From Gordionus sp. m RMFG-2023 (taxonomy: Eukaryota; Nematomorpha; Gordioida; Chordodea; Parachordodidae), in the NCBI RefSeq assembly GCF_954871325.1, contig NC_088777.1:20561366-20625365 (forward strand): a stretch of DNA of 64,000 bases. The letters are read 5' to 3'. Shown here in pieces: positions 28,001 to 37,224 of the stretch. The first letter of the stretch is position 1. Every line of letters starts with the position of its first letter. The position numbers and the translations under genes are program-made. Under the pieces are notes generated by a model. It was not told the origin of the DNA and did no database searches. It saw only the letters and a list, made by a program, of their open reading frames with translations.

Positions 28001-30074
28001 TTTAAGGATTTCATAGAAGATTTACTTCAAATGGATATCCTACTTTGGTGAAATAGAGATGAAATAGATTTACCAAACTATCAAGATTAGCTAGAAAAAT
28101 ATTAGCAATTCCAGCAACTAGTGCCACTCCTGAACGAGGATATAGCATTGTTGGAAGTAGAACAAAGTAGAAGGAGTTTGAATCCAGAAAATGTGGATAC
28201 ATTATTATTTAGCATAATAAATACAAATAATATCAATTTTCTATTTATATTAATTTCATAAATATTTTATTTGATCAAATCTAATATACTAATTTCCTGT
28301 GTAGCGCTGAAACTGAATCATATTTTTTTATTAGAAGCTTAAAATTATTGAAAAAATGGGAATATTTAAATTTATAGGGGCAGGCATGTGCTAAAATTTT
28401 TTTTATAAATAATAAAAGGGTAAAAAAATTAGACTAATGGGCAGGCAAAGAATTTTAGTTTAATAAGGGAGCGGGTATATTTTTTAAAACTATGGGCGGG
28501 TTGGGCAGCGGGTTAAAAATTTCAAAACAAATGGCGGGAGGGCTTTGGACTAAAAATCCGCTCATTGCAGACCTTTAACTTATATATCGGGAAAGAGAGC
28601 TATAACATTTGGTACTAATAAATTTTAAATGTTCCCAAAAAGATCATTTCAATATTTAAAAAATAACCCCCCCCCCCCCTTTAAAGGGCACGAGCCTGTT
28701 CGTGATTATGCATCAAATATTGCCCTGGCCTTCTAAAACGGAAAATTTCAAAATGTTTCGTGTTTTTCCAGTTTACAGCTAGGAGTTTTTTGCATAGAAA
28801 ATAATTTTTTATGAATTCGTTAAAAGATGATAGATGGTAAACAAAAATTAATCTATATATCGGATCGGTTAAAAAATTTTGAAAAATCGTGCTCGTCAAA
28901 ACCTAAAATTTTTAATTACTTGCCATATGGCAAAATTGTAAAAAAGGGTTAGGTTATCCGATATGATGATAATGTTTTAGAATGGCCAGTATAAAAAAAT
29001 CAATTTTGCAAAACAGCTTTTGAAAAATATTTAGAATAAGAATAAGAAATCGAACCTTTTAGCCCGGGTTTCAAACTTTATTTCTTTACTATATAAAAAT
29101 TGGCTTCAATATTATTATTTAATTAAGAAGGTATTAATAATAGATTGAGTGGTAAACAAAGCAAATAAAAAATAAGCTATAACCAAAATACATTTTATAT
29201 AAATAGATATAGTGTTGACCAGATTGGATGGAAAACATTTTTAATATTTTTCAATTTATTGAAAATAAAATTATTTGACTTGCAAAAAATTGTTAAAATA
29301 ACATATTTATATATTCTTATCAATTTTTACAAGTTAAATAATTTTATTTACAAACGAATTAAAAAATATGAAAATGTTTTGAATTCTGCACAACACTGTA
29401 AATTAAGTATTTAGTTTTTCAGGTTATATCAGGCTAAAGAAAAAATTTTATTTAGTGAATTAATGAATTCTCAATAAAAAAATTTTTACATAAACGAAAC
29501 ATAATTGTTAATATAATTTTCTTAAATTCTGAATGTCACTTTTTGATTAAAAATAACAATGTCTAATTTCTCATTAAAAATAGTCACATAATTTTTATAA
29601 CATGTCTTTCCTCCTAATTCTCTAAACATTAAATGACGAACAACTTTAATAGGTTTCAAATATTCTTTTTTCTAATCAAAATAACGAGACAATATACCAA
29701 GTTTTTAAAGAAACCAGACTTAACTTAATAATTATATAGATATATTACAATATAGTTTTTTTTAACCTGGTCCCAGGCGGAATATGATTATTATGAACAT
29801 GTTTATCCAAATCTTGCTGTGCATCCTTGTTAGAGGAATTGGTAAATCCTGCCACAAATTTATCCCCATGTTTCAAATTCTTAGCGTTATGGTTTTCTTT
29901 GAGGAAATGGTCATCGAAGGTTTTGTTGTGATCGTTACCGGAATCATTGGAAGAGCATTTAAATTTTTCGACCAGTGAGAGTTTTTCGTTGGTGGAAGTG
30001 GGCGAATTAAGAGTGTCATGGGTATTTGGTGATGTGAGGAAATGTTCTTGGTGATTGTTAAGCGATGAATTCAT
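6759..30074 (-). CDS. krz: Beta-arrestin (kurtz-type non-visual arrestin), 12 exons
   Basis: Arrestins bind activated, phosphorylated GPCRs at the plasma membrane, uncouple G proteins and link receptors to clathrin endocytosis and signalling. The exons join to 1,659 bp, 552 residues plus stop. Visible in order: a hydrophilic N-terminal extension of about 100 residues; [137 protein letters not shown]; and a clathrin-box-like LIEL in the tail. Typical beta-arrestins have about 410-420 residues; the surplus is the N-terminal extension, an Asn-rich insert before ENLGIIV, and a long tail. Phases agree at all junctions. No stop or frameshift breaks the exons, so it appears functional, apart from an odd last intron. 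The arthropod (kurtz) assignment is from memory of the family; gene symbol tentative. Confidence 0.93.
7716..7821 (-). CDS. krz: Arrestin exon 11 with Asn-rich insert
   Basis: Acceptor TTTCAAG|A in the phase set by exon 10. It encodes [20 protein letters not shown] then [15 protein letters not shown]. The ENLGIIV end is arrestin; the roughly 20 Asn-rich residues before it enlarge a loop that is short in other arrestins. The 3' border is uncertain by a base because no GT donor keeps the frame. Confidence 0.85.
8208..8351 (-). CDS. krz: Arrestin exon 10 ([19 protein letters not shown])
   Basis: Acceptor CACACAG|C, donor ACCAT|GTATAA, phase 2 in and out. It encodes (D)[20 protein letters not shown] then [20 protein letters not shown], the lariat loop region that contacts the polar core. 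The GFPLGP segment resembles arthropod kurtz proteins. Confidence 0.95.
9073..9145 (-). CDS. krz: Arrestin exon 9 ([16 protein letters not shown])
   Basis: Bounded by GTAAAG| and GCGA|GTACGA, phase 1 in and 2 out. It encodes (V)[16 protein letters not shown] then NVAELES, nearly identical to the arrestin consensus. Confidence 0.95.
9353..9437 (-). CDS. krz: Arrestin exon 8 ([11 protein letters not shown])
   Basis: Bounded by AATAATAG| and GCAG|GTTTGA, phase 0 in and 1 out. It encodes [20 protein letters not shown] then TVKKIKIA, a C-domain strand pair. Confidence 0.95.
10381..11596 (-). pseudogene. piggyBac (PGBD-like) transposase remnant in arrestin intron 7
   Basis: Several minus-strand frames carry piggyBac signatures in order: a FRGR-like region and KxGIKxW-like stretch with TRYK around 11,340-11,470; [15 protein letters not shown] near 11,020; [14 protein letters not shown] near 10,900-10,940, which matches the DYNxxMGGVD block with its key Asp and Gly residues altered; and a C-terminal cysteine-rich piece (C-N-T-K, then WMCTSS) in 10,520-10,600. 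Frames are broken by many stops and shifts, so it is long dead. TTAA target duplications were not located. Confidence 0.7.
12379..12523 (-). CDS. krz: Arrestin exon 7 ([11 protein letters not shown])
   Basis: Bounded by TTACAAG| and AAAAAG|GTATTT, phase 2 in and 0 out. It encodes [16 protein letters not shown], then [20 protein letters not shown]: the inter-domain hinge and C-domain start. Confidence 0.95.
12811..12938 (-). CDS. krz: Arrestin exon 6 ([12 protein letters not shown])
   Basis: Bounded by TTGTTAG| and AAAAA|GTATTT, phase 0 in and 2 out. It encodes [20 protein letters not shown] then [20 protein letters not shown], the end of the arrestin N-domain. Confidence 0.94.
13062..13160 (-). 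CDS. krz: Arrestin exon 5 ([12 protein letters not shown])
   Basis: 33 whole codons, phase 0 at both ends, bounded by GGATAG| and GAG|GTTAAA. It encodes [20 protein letters not shown] and continues [13 protein letters not shown], matching arrestin helix I and the next strand. Confidence 0.95.
13383..13492 (-). CDS. krz: Arrestin exon 4 ([19 protein letters not shown])
   Basis: Acceptor TATAAAG|GT, donor GCTCAG|GTATAA. It contains the near-invariant arrestin motif [19 protein letters not shown]. An upstream in-frame AG (13,527-13,528) would break the frame with exon 3, so 13,492 was chosen as the start. Confidence 0.93.
14468..15212. mobile_element. hAT-like MITE, family of 35,696-38,242 (unoccupied copy)
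   Basis: The ends are AGGGATGTACCGATA and, on the other strand, a GGTTTACCGATACC version of it. Subterminal regions carry repeated CGGATCGG and CGGCCGATA motifs. The sequence is collinear with both arms of the 35,696-38,242 element but lacks that copy's 1.8 kb insert between about 15,000 and 15,030. No coding sequence. It lies in arrestin intron 3; an intact 8-bp target duplication is not visible. Confidence 0.8.
15230..16560. other. Intron 3 filler, degenerate transposon-like ends
   Basis: No gene. GACTCGAG- and GAGCCxACTC-like motifs near 15,330-15,400, 15,540-15,610 and 16,265-16,330 recall the termini around 43.85 and 46.86 kb, but are too degraded to delimit an element. Confidence 0.35.
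16565..16661 (-). CDS. krz: Arrestin exon 3 (polar core start, [10 protein letters not shown])
   Basis: Bounded by AATTAG| and ACAG|GTCATC, phase 0 in and phase 1 out. It encodes [13 protein letters not shown] followed by [13 protein letters not shown], the start of the arrestin N-domain beta-sandwich. Confidence 0.95.
17378..17408 (-). CDS. krz: Arrestin exon 2 (31 bp)
   Basis: Acceptor TTAAAG|A and donor AAA|GTATGT bound exactly 31 bp. It reads (R)[10 protein letters not shown] in the phase set by exon 1. A micro-exon of this content and size is characteristic of beta-arrestin genes. Confidence 0.92.
17692..17800. mobile_element. Left end of a hAT-like MITE
   Basis: AAGGATGTACTGAT followed by CGGATCGGGCCGAT and a TTATCAGCCGATATT block match the left end of the MITEs at 14,468 and 35,696. 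The rest of the element is not recognisable, so this is a truncated or highly decayed copy. Confidence 0.55.
18251..18735 (-). pseudogene. TTF-type hAT transposase fragment
   Basis: On the minus strand it reads [20 protein letters not shown], then EVQENLIG and LQCLSAES, collinear with plus-strand 38,260-38,820. It has internal stops and small deletions. It serves as a paralogous unoccupied site for the MITE inserted at 35,696-38,242. Confidence 0.75.
19140..20065 (+). pseudogene. Harbinger-associated MADF/Myb-like protein, left arm
   Basis: PIF/Harbinger elements typically encode a second DNA-binding protein (Myb/SANT or MADF-like) that helps nuclear import and binding of the transposase. 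Visible pieces: [17 protein letters not shown] at the start; [16 protein letters not shown] with NIWELLA near 19,260-19,340, which fits the first MADF helix; then [13 protein letters not shown] and [10 protein letters not shown] (19,410-19,530), fitting the middle and end of the domain. Basic tail RKRKK follows near 19,860. Gaps between pieces could be introns with GT/AG-like borders; at least one stop lies inside an exon. Confidence 0.6.
20483..21847 (-). pseudogene. PIF/Harbinger DDE transposase, left arm
   Basis: Mirror image of the right-arm gene at 22,013-23,373. Visible on the minus strand: [39 protein letters not shown] with the first catalytic Asp, [19 protein letters not shown] and [10 protein letters not shown] with the second Asp, and VECTFGIL with the catalytic Glu. 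The aspartates and glutamate of the DDE triad are all present. It is broken by stops (for example TGA after WMIFG) and a frame change after FWQWN, both shared with the right arm. Confidence 0.8.
22013..23373 (+). pseudogene. PIF/Harbinger DDE transposase, right arm
   Basis: Nuclease-type transposase that excises and inserts the element at TTA/TAA. Plus-strand blocks: [20 protein letters not shown], then [18 protein letters not shown] with [25 protein letters not shown] (first Asp); [29 protein letters not shown] (second Asp); [18 protein letters not shown] (Glu); final PQKNQPL before TAA at 23,371. The 74-codon central block differs from the left arm by one residue. A stop follows WMIFG, and intron-like gaps separate blocks. 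Confidence 0.82.
23776..24708 (-). pseudogene. Harbinger-associated MADF/Myb-like protein, right arm
   Basis: Reverse complement of the left-arm gene. The start region has changed: where the left arm reads MNSMAT, the right arm reads MN, then TAA, then IAT, so both candidate start codons are lost or cut off. The remaining blocks, including LWKSL-like and WPFYQDMLF segments and the RKRKK tail, match the left arm. Confidence 0.6.
25565..26456 (+). pseudogene. C-terminal half of a BED-type hAT transposase
   Basis: Plus-strand frames match the second half of the transposase at 58,451-60,365: a QICKKAL-like piece, [10 protein letters not shown](I)[12 protein letters not shown], a WW-motif region, and the tail [15 protein letters not shown]. 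The right terminus at 26,443-26,456 is TGCACAACCCTG, the hAT end of that family. The left half is missing; the fragment starts about 90 bp from the terminus of the neighbouring hAT at 25,476. Many frameshifts and stops. Confidence 0.75.
26590..26702. mobile_element. hAT-like terminal fragment
   Basis: Read on the minus strand it begins CAGGGATCCGAACCGAGACG and continues with repeated GGTTCGGA and TTCGAAC motifs typical of hAT subterminal regions. No partner end was found. Confidence 0.5.
27479..28572 (+). mobile_element. hAT element, internally deleted, with dimerisation-domain remnant
   Basis: Termini: GTCTGCAACGGGAGGG on the left and, on the minus strand, GTCTGCAATGAGCGGA on the right, both followed by GGGxGGG-rich and GGGTTAAAAATTT subterminal motifs. 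Inside, 28,070-28,205 reads [20 protein letters not shown] then GYSIVGS, and [14 protein letters not shown] in the next frame: the hAT C-terminal dimerisation domain. The rest of the transposase is lost. It sits in arrestin intron 1. Confidence 0.78.
28573..29766. other. Intron 1 proximal part, no further feature recognised
   Basis: AT-rich DNA with a C-tract of about 10 bases near 28,670 and no coding similarity found. A minus-strand open frame at 28,681-28,899 has an acceptor-like TTTTAG inside it but no recognisable homology and is treated as chance. Confidence 0.4.
29767..30074 (-). CDS. krz: Arrestin exon 1 (start codon and N-terminal extension)
   Basis: ATG at 30,072-30,074, preceded by a CT-rich stretch. 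It codes 102 residues plus two bases and ends ...HIPPGT(R) at donor CCAG|GTTAAA in phase 2. The PGTR ending followed by VFKK in exon 2 is the usual start of beta-arrestins, whose first exon normally codes only a handful of residues. The extension is rich in Asn, His, Ser, Lys and Asp, with no signal peptide or membrane segment. An alternative is that translation starts elsewhere, but no in-frame ATG lies closer to GTR. Confidence 0.8.
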
Positions 30075-32301
30075 TTTGCTTTAAAGAGGAGGGAAAGAGA
30101 AAACCCCTGAAATATAAGTGGTGTGTTAGTAAATTTTTTTTAAATTAAATTTTACATGTAAATTTATTTATATTTTTGGAGAAAGGCGGGTTGTTTATAA
30201 GTTAGTTATAAATCTATGATAGACAAGAGTATCAAGTCAAAGAAGTAAAATGTTTTCCTTTTGTTATTTAGAGTATATTTTTTAATGAAAAATTTCCTAT
30301 AATACATCTAATAAGTATGCGCCTGTAAATAGAAAATATTCAATAAAAAAAAATAGTAAAATGAGGGTAAAACACAATAAAAATCGATAAAAATAATAAA
30401 TTTTTATAACTTTTAATGTCTTTCATAAAAATATAATATGAAATAATTGGTTCTAACAGTGTCTCAGGGTGCTTGCTTGTAAGGAAGAGGAATAATAAAT
30501 TTAATCTGATGACAAATAAATAGCATAGATTAAGATCTTGAGCAGGAAGGAGAGGATGGATGTTGATTAAAATTAGATGTTATTTTTCGTATAAATTTCG
30601 ATGAATGGATTTGTTTAAAATTATGTCCAAATTTTTATAATTACTTATACTCAATTAAAAATTTTGAAGAAAAAAACATTCAATTGATTGTCAAAATTTA
30701 TTTGGCAATTTTAAACATAAAATAAAGACATTTACATTTTTTTATTTATAATAAATCCATGCAAAATTAGAAATAAAATTTGTTATTATTTAGAGAAGGA
30801 AAAGAACTGAAATAATAAAGGATAAGAAAGGAGCGGATAGATGATATCTTATATAAACTTAAGTCCCCTGTTGGGTAAGTAGGCCTTTTCAAAGAAGAAA
30901 ATCGAATAGTGCATTATTGGCATGTGTATGAATAATAAAATTTACTATACTATAAACTGATGATAAAGAACATGCGATCATGTGTTAACAATATTAAATT
31001 CATATTAATTTTAATTTATAATTCCACTGCCAATTTTTAAGACAAATAATTTTTAAGTTTTTTCCTTATTTTTTGACAGAAAATTGTTAAAACTTAAGAA
31101 AAGCCTTACATCACCTGTAAAATTGATCACTTATCAATTGAAATGCTAAATTATTAAATTTTATTATAAAACATATTAATAATTATTCAGAATAATTCAA
31201 ATGTGAATTATTCTTTTTATTCGAATAGAATTCTTTTTTCGTATTCGAAGAAAAACGAATAATTTACAATTCGTATTCGTTACTATCTGATTCGATTCGA
31301 ATATTTAATTTTTTTAAAAGGCCAACTGGGTAATAATTAAGGTTTAAAAAAGCGAAGTTCTACTAAATAATATAATTAAAGTATTAAAAATGTTATAACG
31401 CGAAAAAATATTGTGGCGAATTATAAAATGTTTTAAAAAGTGAAAACAAATTAATTTTAAAAAATGATCGTTTAACAAAAGTTTAAAAAAGATAAAATTT
31501 CAAAGAAAAAGGATTTATGAATAATTTAAATTATTTACGAAATAAAGGTTAAGGATACTATTATTTGATGAATAACTTTTTACCTTCATTTTATATCTGA
31601 TTTTTTTAATATTAGTATTAGAAAATAAATTTAATAATTCTTTATCAATTTATTATATTGCTTAACAAATAAGTTACGTCCTGAGTTACACCGTGATTAA
31701 AAAGATTTTTAAAAAAGAAGATGATTATAATTTCAGACCAAAACGGATAATAAGAGCGCTCAATTCATTTAAAAAGTTAGATACAATATATTTTGTCTGC
31801 CAAAATAGAATAGGCTGTTTTATAAAAAAAATTTAAGGAGGCTAATTTTTATCGTAATTGATGTTACAATATATAATAATAACGAGAGTTATCGGTAGTG
31901 TGACCATTATAAAGGAAATATAATATATGTTAATAAGGGAAGACATGATGAGAATGATTGTGCTAATCATGATCATGCCTGTAATCGAAAAATTCCCAAA
32001 GCAATAGTAAATAATATTAATAATGGTAATGGTGGGAGAGGAATAATGTAGGAATGTATCATAACGAAAAATTGGAGCATTTAATAGGAATATTTAAAAT
32101 TTACAATGTTATGCAAGTGCTGGGCAGTATGGCCACATTGGGAAATAGTGCATAAATTAAAGGAAACCAATAAAATATGTGCATTGCAGGATTCCGCAAT
32201 AAAAATCCTTAGAAAGGAATACTATAAAAAGATAATTAAGAGGCACTATTTATAACGACTGTATTATCGAAAATGCAATTTGTCATACGCGATTATTTTT
32301 A

Positions 32302-32390
32302 AAATAAATTTCAGAGACCTGCAGAAATCGAATTCTTGAAATCGAAGTGAATCTTACTGGCCGTGTCTGCAGGTCTCTGAATTTATTTAT
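32302..32390. repeat. Hairpin, arms about 22 bp (foldback MITE-like)
   Basis: AATTTCAGAGACCTGCAG at 32,307-32,324 pairs with CTGCAGGTCTCTGAATT at 32,367-32,383, and the flanking AAATAAA/TTTATTT extends the pairing. The loop is about 42 bp. It resembles the terminal repeat of a small hAT or foldback MITE. Confidence 0.6.
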
Positions 32391-32785
32391 TTGGCATATA
32401 TTAGGGGATTTCAAAAAATTTTATGCACTTAAATCATTTATAGAGAGCGTCTTTTAATTTAAAAACTTGACTTTGCCAGAACCTGAATCCAGCATAATAT
32501 ACAAATGGTACCTAGCATGTGTATTTCAGAAAATGTCGCTATGAATTTCTGTATAAAATTTTAATTTTATATAAAAATTAATCAAAAATACGATTTCGCA
32601 TAATCAGGTTTTAACATTTTTTTTAAAAAAAGCGCGTTATAAATGATTTAAATTTTAAATTATAATTTTAAATAATATTTTTAGGAAAACCGGTAGTGCT
32701 ATAGGCGGAATCAAAAAGGTAAAACTGTAGGTATTCTTATTTCATTAAAACATGCATTGGCTATGATTAGTTATTTTTTAAAAGA

Positions 32786-33036
32786 GTGTATATGTTAGCG
32801 TCAATGTGTTTTTTTCCGGCAATGTGTTCCGGCATGTTCAGAAATCTTATGGATTGTAGATAATTTCAGGTTAACTTTTGAGTCATTTATATTTTCAATC
32901 AAAAATTTAAAAAGTTCATGATATAATTATATTAAACTTACAATGAAATACATTTCTGGTAAAATTAAAATTTTAAATTTAAAAAAGTGTCTCAAAAAAT
33001 TATTTGAAGTTAAAAAATTGCCGCTAACATATATAG
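32786..33036. mobile_element. Small MITE with TATATGTTAGCG ends
   Basis: Left end TATATGTTAGCGTCAAT is matched by the reverse complement at the right end, TATATGTTAGCGGCAAT (33,017-33,036 region). About 250 bp, non-coding. No clear target duplication; superfamily not assigned. Confidence 0.5.
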
Positions 33037-36000
33037 ATAGCACCTGCCTTTTAAAATGTTTCTTGGACAAATTAAGTTCCTTATCATACTGGTTAGTGGA
33101 TGTGTTTTGCAACTTATAATGCATTGGTGGTAAAGTTTACACGGTATATTCAAGGTAATGTATGGGGTAACATGTTGCCGTAATATATTCGCGATATTTT
33201 ATAATAAATTTTTAAATATATTTTTTTTTCCCTAATTAATAAATAAGGTATTTTGAATCATAAAACTAATAAATAATGTATGAAGTCTTAAATAAATTTA
33301 AAGGAATTATTTTAAAACGAGTTAATAATGAAATTTACTTAAGTTATCTTTAAAAAAAATGAAATAACTCATAAAAATCGATAATAATATTTGATATTAC
33401 GCCAAAACATTATTATATAAAATTGGGATGATATTTAGGATTAAATTTTAATAAAAAATAAATAGGGTGTCTTCCAAATATTTTTCCCAATAGAGTATAA
33501 ATTGTTTTTTTGGGTCTGATTACTTTCCCAGCCTAAATCGGTTAGTTCCGCAGTGATTCCATTTTATTTTTTAAATTCTCTTTTTAATATTTATTAGTGT
33601 CCATTTCATATTCTAAGGCAAAGTTAATTCTAGTTTACGAGTACAAGATAATTAGAACTTGTAATTTTCTAAAAAAATAGTCAGGCAATGAACAAATTTA
33701 GTTCCATTGTTCACTGGCACTTATTTTAAAGTTGGGGTGGAGTTTTAAAGACCAATTTATGGAATGGTCATAATAAATATCTACTATTCTATTTATCATA
33801 ATCTCCTAAATTTTATACATTTAAAAATGATAAAAAATAAATATAGATGTTAGGCATATTTAATTTTTCTATAAAATATATATCCGTTTTTTAATTCTCT
33901 TTAAAAGATGGATGCCTCCTAAGAACGCTATACAATGAATTGGACGTGTTCTTAATGGCGAAACTATTTTACAAATATTGCTAAGCTGAACTCGAATTTT
34001 TTTTAGCCTGTCTCCTAATTATTCTTTGTAAAAAAAAATATTTTTAATAAAAATTATCCGGCCTGAAAAATATTTTGTACAAGCTGCTTCGAAATAAATT
34101 AGTCTAATTCAAAGGTTCATAGCAGGCCAAAATTATTATTTGTCTTGAAATTTAAGCTCTCGAAAAAAAATGAAATGAGAAAATAAAATATACATCATTT
34201 ATTTCCATATTATCAGGAATTTATTAAATAAAGCTTATTAGTTGATATGAAATAAAATTTAACCAAGTAAAAATAAATTAGCCAAAAAAAACATTAAAAA
34301 TAAAAGTAAAATACAAAACAATTAAAATGTAACATTTAAAAGAGTAATTAGAAGCCCTTCACAATCTAAAAATAAAAATCTACAAGACAGATCCAAAAAT
34401 TACTTGATATTTATCGGACCCGATGTGGTTTCAGGCCAGGCTTGATATATTTTTGAGACATTCTCATTATTTATCATTTAATTGATAGTTATGCATATTA
34501 TGTGTTAATTCATACTAAATAAACAGAAATTTTTAAAATCATTGATTTTTCTTAAAAAAATATATAATTTAAGAAATTTGAGGGAATAAGATTATAAAAT
34601 AAAAAAGATAATTAATTATATTGTATTATAGTAATATTCATTCCATTCATTACCTTTAATAAATAATTATCTAATGTAACTAATATAATGAGAATACGAT
34701 GATTGATAATATGTTAATACAAATTGGTATACAATATTTGTCATTTAAGCAAAAGTCTATACAGGGCCGTAACCACGATGAGGTCCCACCCCCCAAAAAA
34801 AAATTTTTGTAATTTATTTTTATATTTTTAAAATAAATTTTAAATATTTATTCAAAAAACATGTCTAGTTTGTAAATTTCTTTCTAACCTGTTTTATTTT
34901 TATCCTTCATTCATATTTAATCATTTTCATGAGTTTGTGTATAACATTACATATATAGGCATTTAATTATCACGTTTAAATTGTACTTATTTCAATGATA
35001 ATTATTTTATTTATTATAGTTCAGTCACAATATTATTATAATATAACCAGTTATTTAAAACAGCGGTGAATATTTTAAAATTATGAATAAACAATCATTT
35101 ATTAATTCCTATTTAAAGTTCAACAAAATGTCAAGCAACATCACAACCTCTACAAACTACATTCCTGAAACTGATCCTGCTCATAGTTAGTATAAATTTC
35201 GATTATGTTTTGTTAGTGAGGAATTATTTGACCCTGATTTATATGAGCAAAAACAAAACTCTATTGGGTTGGCAATACCTATAAATTGTCAAAAAAGTTC
35301 TCTAATAATTCAAGTTCAATTCAAATCCCATGTGACCTTGGCCAGAATGAACCAAAGCAAATCAAATTAAACAATTACGTGAAAAAATATATTCATGAAG
35401 ATTATTTAAAAAATCATGGTATAGACATAGAGGTCGAGACTGGTTGGAGTACAGTGTAGAAGCTGAGGCTGCTTTTTGTTTTATGTAGGAAATACTTGTG
35501 TAGCCCAAGTGATGAATTTAGGATTCAGAAATTGGAAAAATGCGCTGCAAATAAGGGATTGCTAAAAAAACAAAAGCTCATTTAAATTCAATAACAATTT
35601 GGCATGATAAAAAATCGAAATATAAATTAGCTGAGATAATAACAACTTTGGTAAGACAACAAATTAACCGTAATCGTTACTATCTTAAATTTGATAGGAT
35701 GTACCAATATTTTTATCGGATCGGGCCGATATTTCACCTATTTTAAAATATCGTTATCGGCCAATATTATAAAATTTTCCTATCCGATATAAAATCGCGT
35801 CTTTAACAAAAATAAAATGTTATAAAATTTTAAAAAAAAGTTATGTCTAAAATCATTTATTTTTATAAATAAAATCGAAATCCATTTTTATGTATATTTT
35901 TTTATTAATAATAAACATTCTGCCATATTATTTTTTTCGCGCACTCTGTTTATAAAAGTGTGCGATAATCTCTTCAGAATCAGTTTTTAGTGAAGCTGGT

Positions 36001-36238
36001 GATATTGACAGTTACCATCGCCGCATACATCTGATAAATTGGAAATTTTGGTTTTTCTAAAAAGAAATCTTCGATATATTAATGGTAATATTATTTAAAA
36101 TATTTATTTCAAATTTCATATATATTTGTTTATTACTTATTATGTATATATATATAGTTAATGTATTACTTATATAAAAGTGATTTAACAATAAAAATAT
36201 TTTATATACTTTTAGAATTGCAATAGAATTGAATATAA

Positions 36239-37224
36239 ACGCAACAATCATTGTATCAAAAAAATCTAAAATTGAACTTAGACAAAGGCCAATATTTAAT
36301 TTTATGTGATTTTTCAGAAAACTATAGCTTTATACTTCAGGATGAAGTACAAAGTTATCATTGGAATAGAGCTCAATCCACTGTTCACCCTTTTGTTATA
36401 TATTATAAAGATAATTTAGCCAATATTTGTTGCCTAAATTATGTAATGATATCCGAATCTTTGCAACACAATACAATAGCAGTACATTATTTCCAAAAAA
36501 CATTGGTAAATTTTTTAATTAATAAAATTTGTATGCCAAATAAAATTTTTTATTTTTCCGATGGATCTGCTGCACAGTATAAAAATCGTAAAAATTTTAT
36601 TAATATTTGCCATCATGAGATGGATTTCGGGATACAGGCGGAATGGCATTTTTCTGCTACAGCACATGGGAAAAGTGTTTGTGATGGGATTGGTGGCACT
36701 GTTAAAAGATTAGCCGCTAGAGCTAGTTTACAAAGACCTTACTCAAAGCAAATAACCACATCATATGAATTGTACGAGTTCGCTAAAGAAAATATTAATG
36801 GCATATATTTTGAATATATGACCCAAGAAAATTATGATCACGAAGAAATATTACACAGGGAAATTCCAATTCAATAGAAAGTAATATAGAATATTTATCA
36901 TATAATGATGAAAGTATCATTTTTGGAGAGATATCAGGGAATATAACATGTGTTTATGATTCTAATTGGTGGTTAGCCTTAGTTTTAGGGAAAAATCAAA
37001 AGGAGGAAGAAATATATATAAAGTTTTTACACCCATCCGGACCTTCTAATTCCTTTACATTTCCAAGTATAGACGACACTCTCTACTTGCCAAAATGTCA
37101 TATCTTAACTTTAGTTTCACCGTTAACTGCTACTGGCCGTAGTTACACATTGTCGTCACAAGAAAGTAAATGCGCTACCGAAAAATTAGAATCTTTTAAA
37201 AGTGAGTTATATATTAGATTTTAA
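36239..37224 (+). pseudogene. DDE-like transposase, family unassigned, one frameshift
   Basis: A 208-codon open stretch with CDFSENYSFILQDE, YHWNRAQSTVHP, IFYFSDGSAAQYKNRKNF, CHHEMDFG and HGKSVCDGIGGTVKRLAARA. After a frameshift near 36,870 the same protein continues as NWWLALVL, IYIKFLHPSGPSNSFTFPS, DDTLYLPKCHILT and TGRSYTLSSQE to TAA at 37,224. I recognise this motif set from many invertebrate proteins of unknown name; acidic residues in CDF and SDG are plausible catalytic positions. No ATG is present: the upstream part is missing. Codon use matches the AT-rich surroundings. Confidence 0.72.

Larger units (their letters stand above)
30075..34761. other. Intergenic region upstream of arrestin, no gene recognised
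   Basis: Presumed 5' UTR and promoter of arrestin lie just above 30,075, where a pyrimidine-rich run precedes the ATG; no TATA box or start site can be assigned. A TTCGAATCGAATA-rich patch at 31,190-31,320 looks like a hAT subterminal region. The rest is AT-rich with only the two small inverted-repeat elements listed separately. Confidence 0.45.

Noticed and set aside
28681-28899. A possible extra arrestin exon or upstream exon
   Set aside because: It has an acceptor-like site but no similarity to arrestin, and exons 1 and 2 already join in phase without it.
29784-29978. Plus-strand open frame of 64 codons
   Set aside because: Antisense to arrestin exon 1; no homology of its own.
36251-36253. 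A TTG as start codon for the DDE transposase
   Set aside because: Eukaryotic genes rarely start at TTG, and the family's N-terminal part is missing; the frame is simply open from a TAA at 36,236-36,238.
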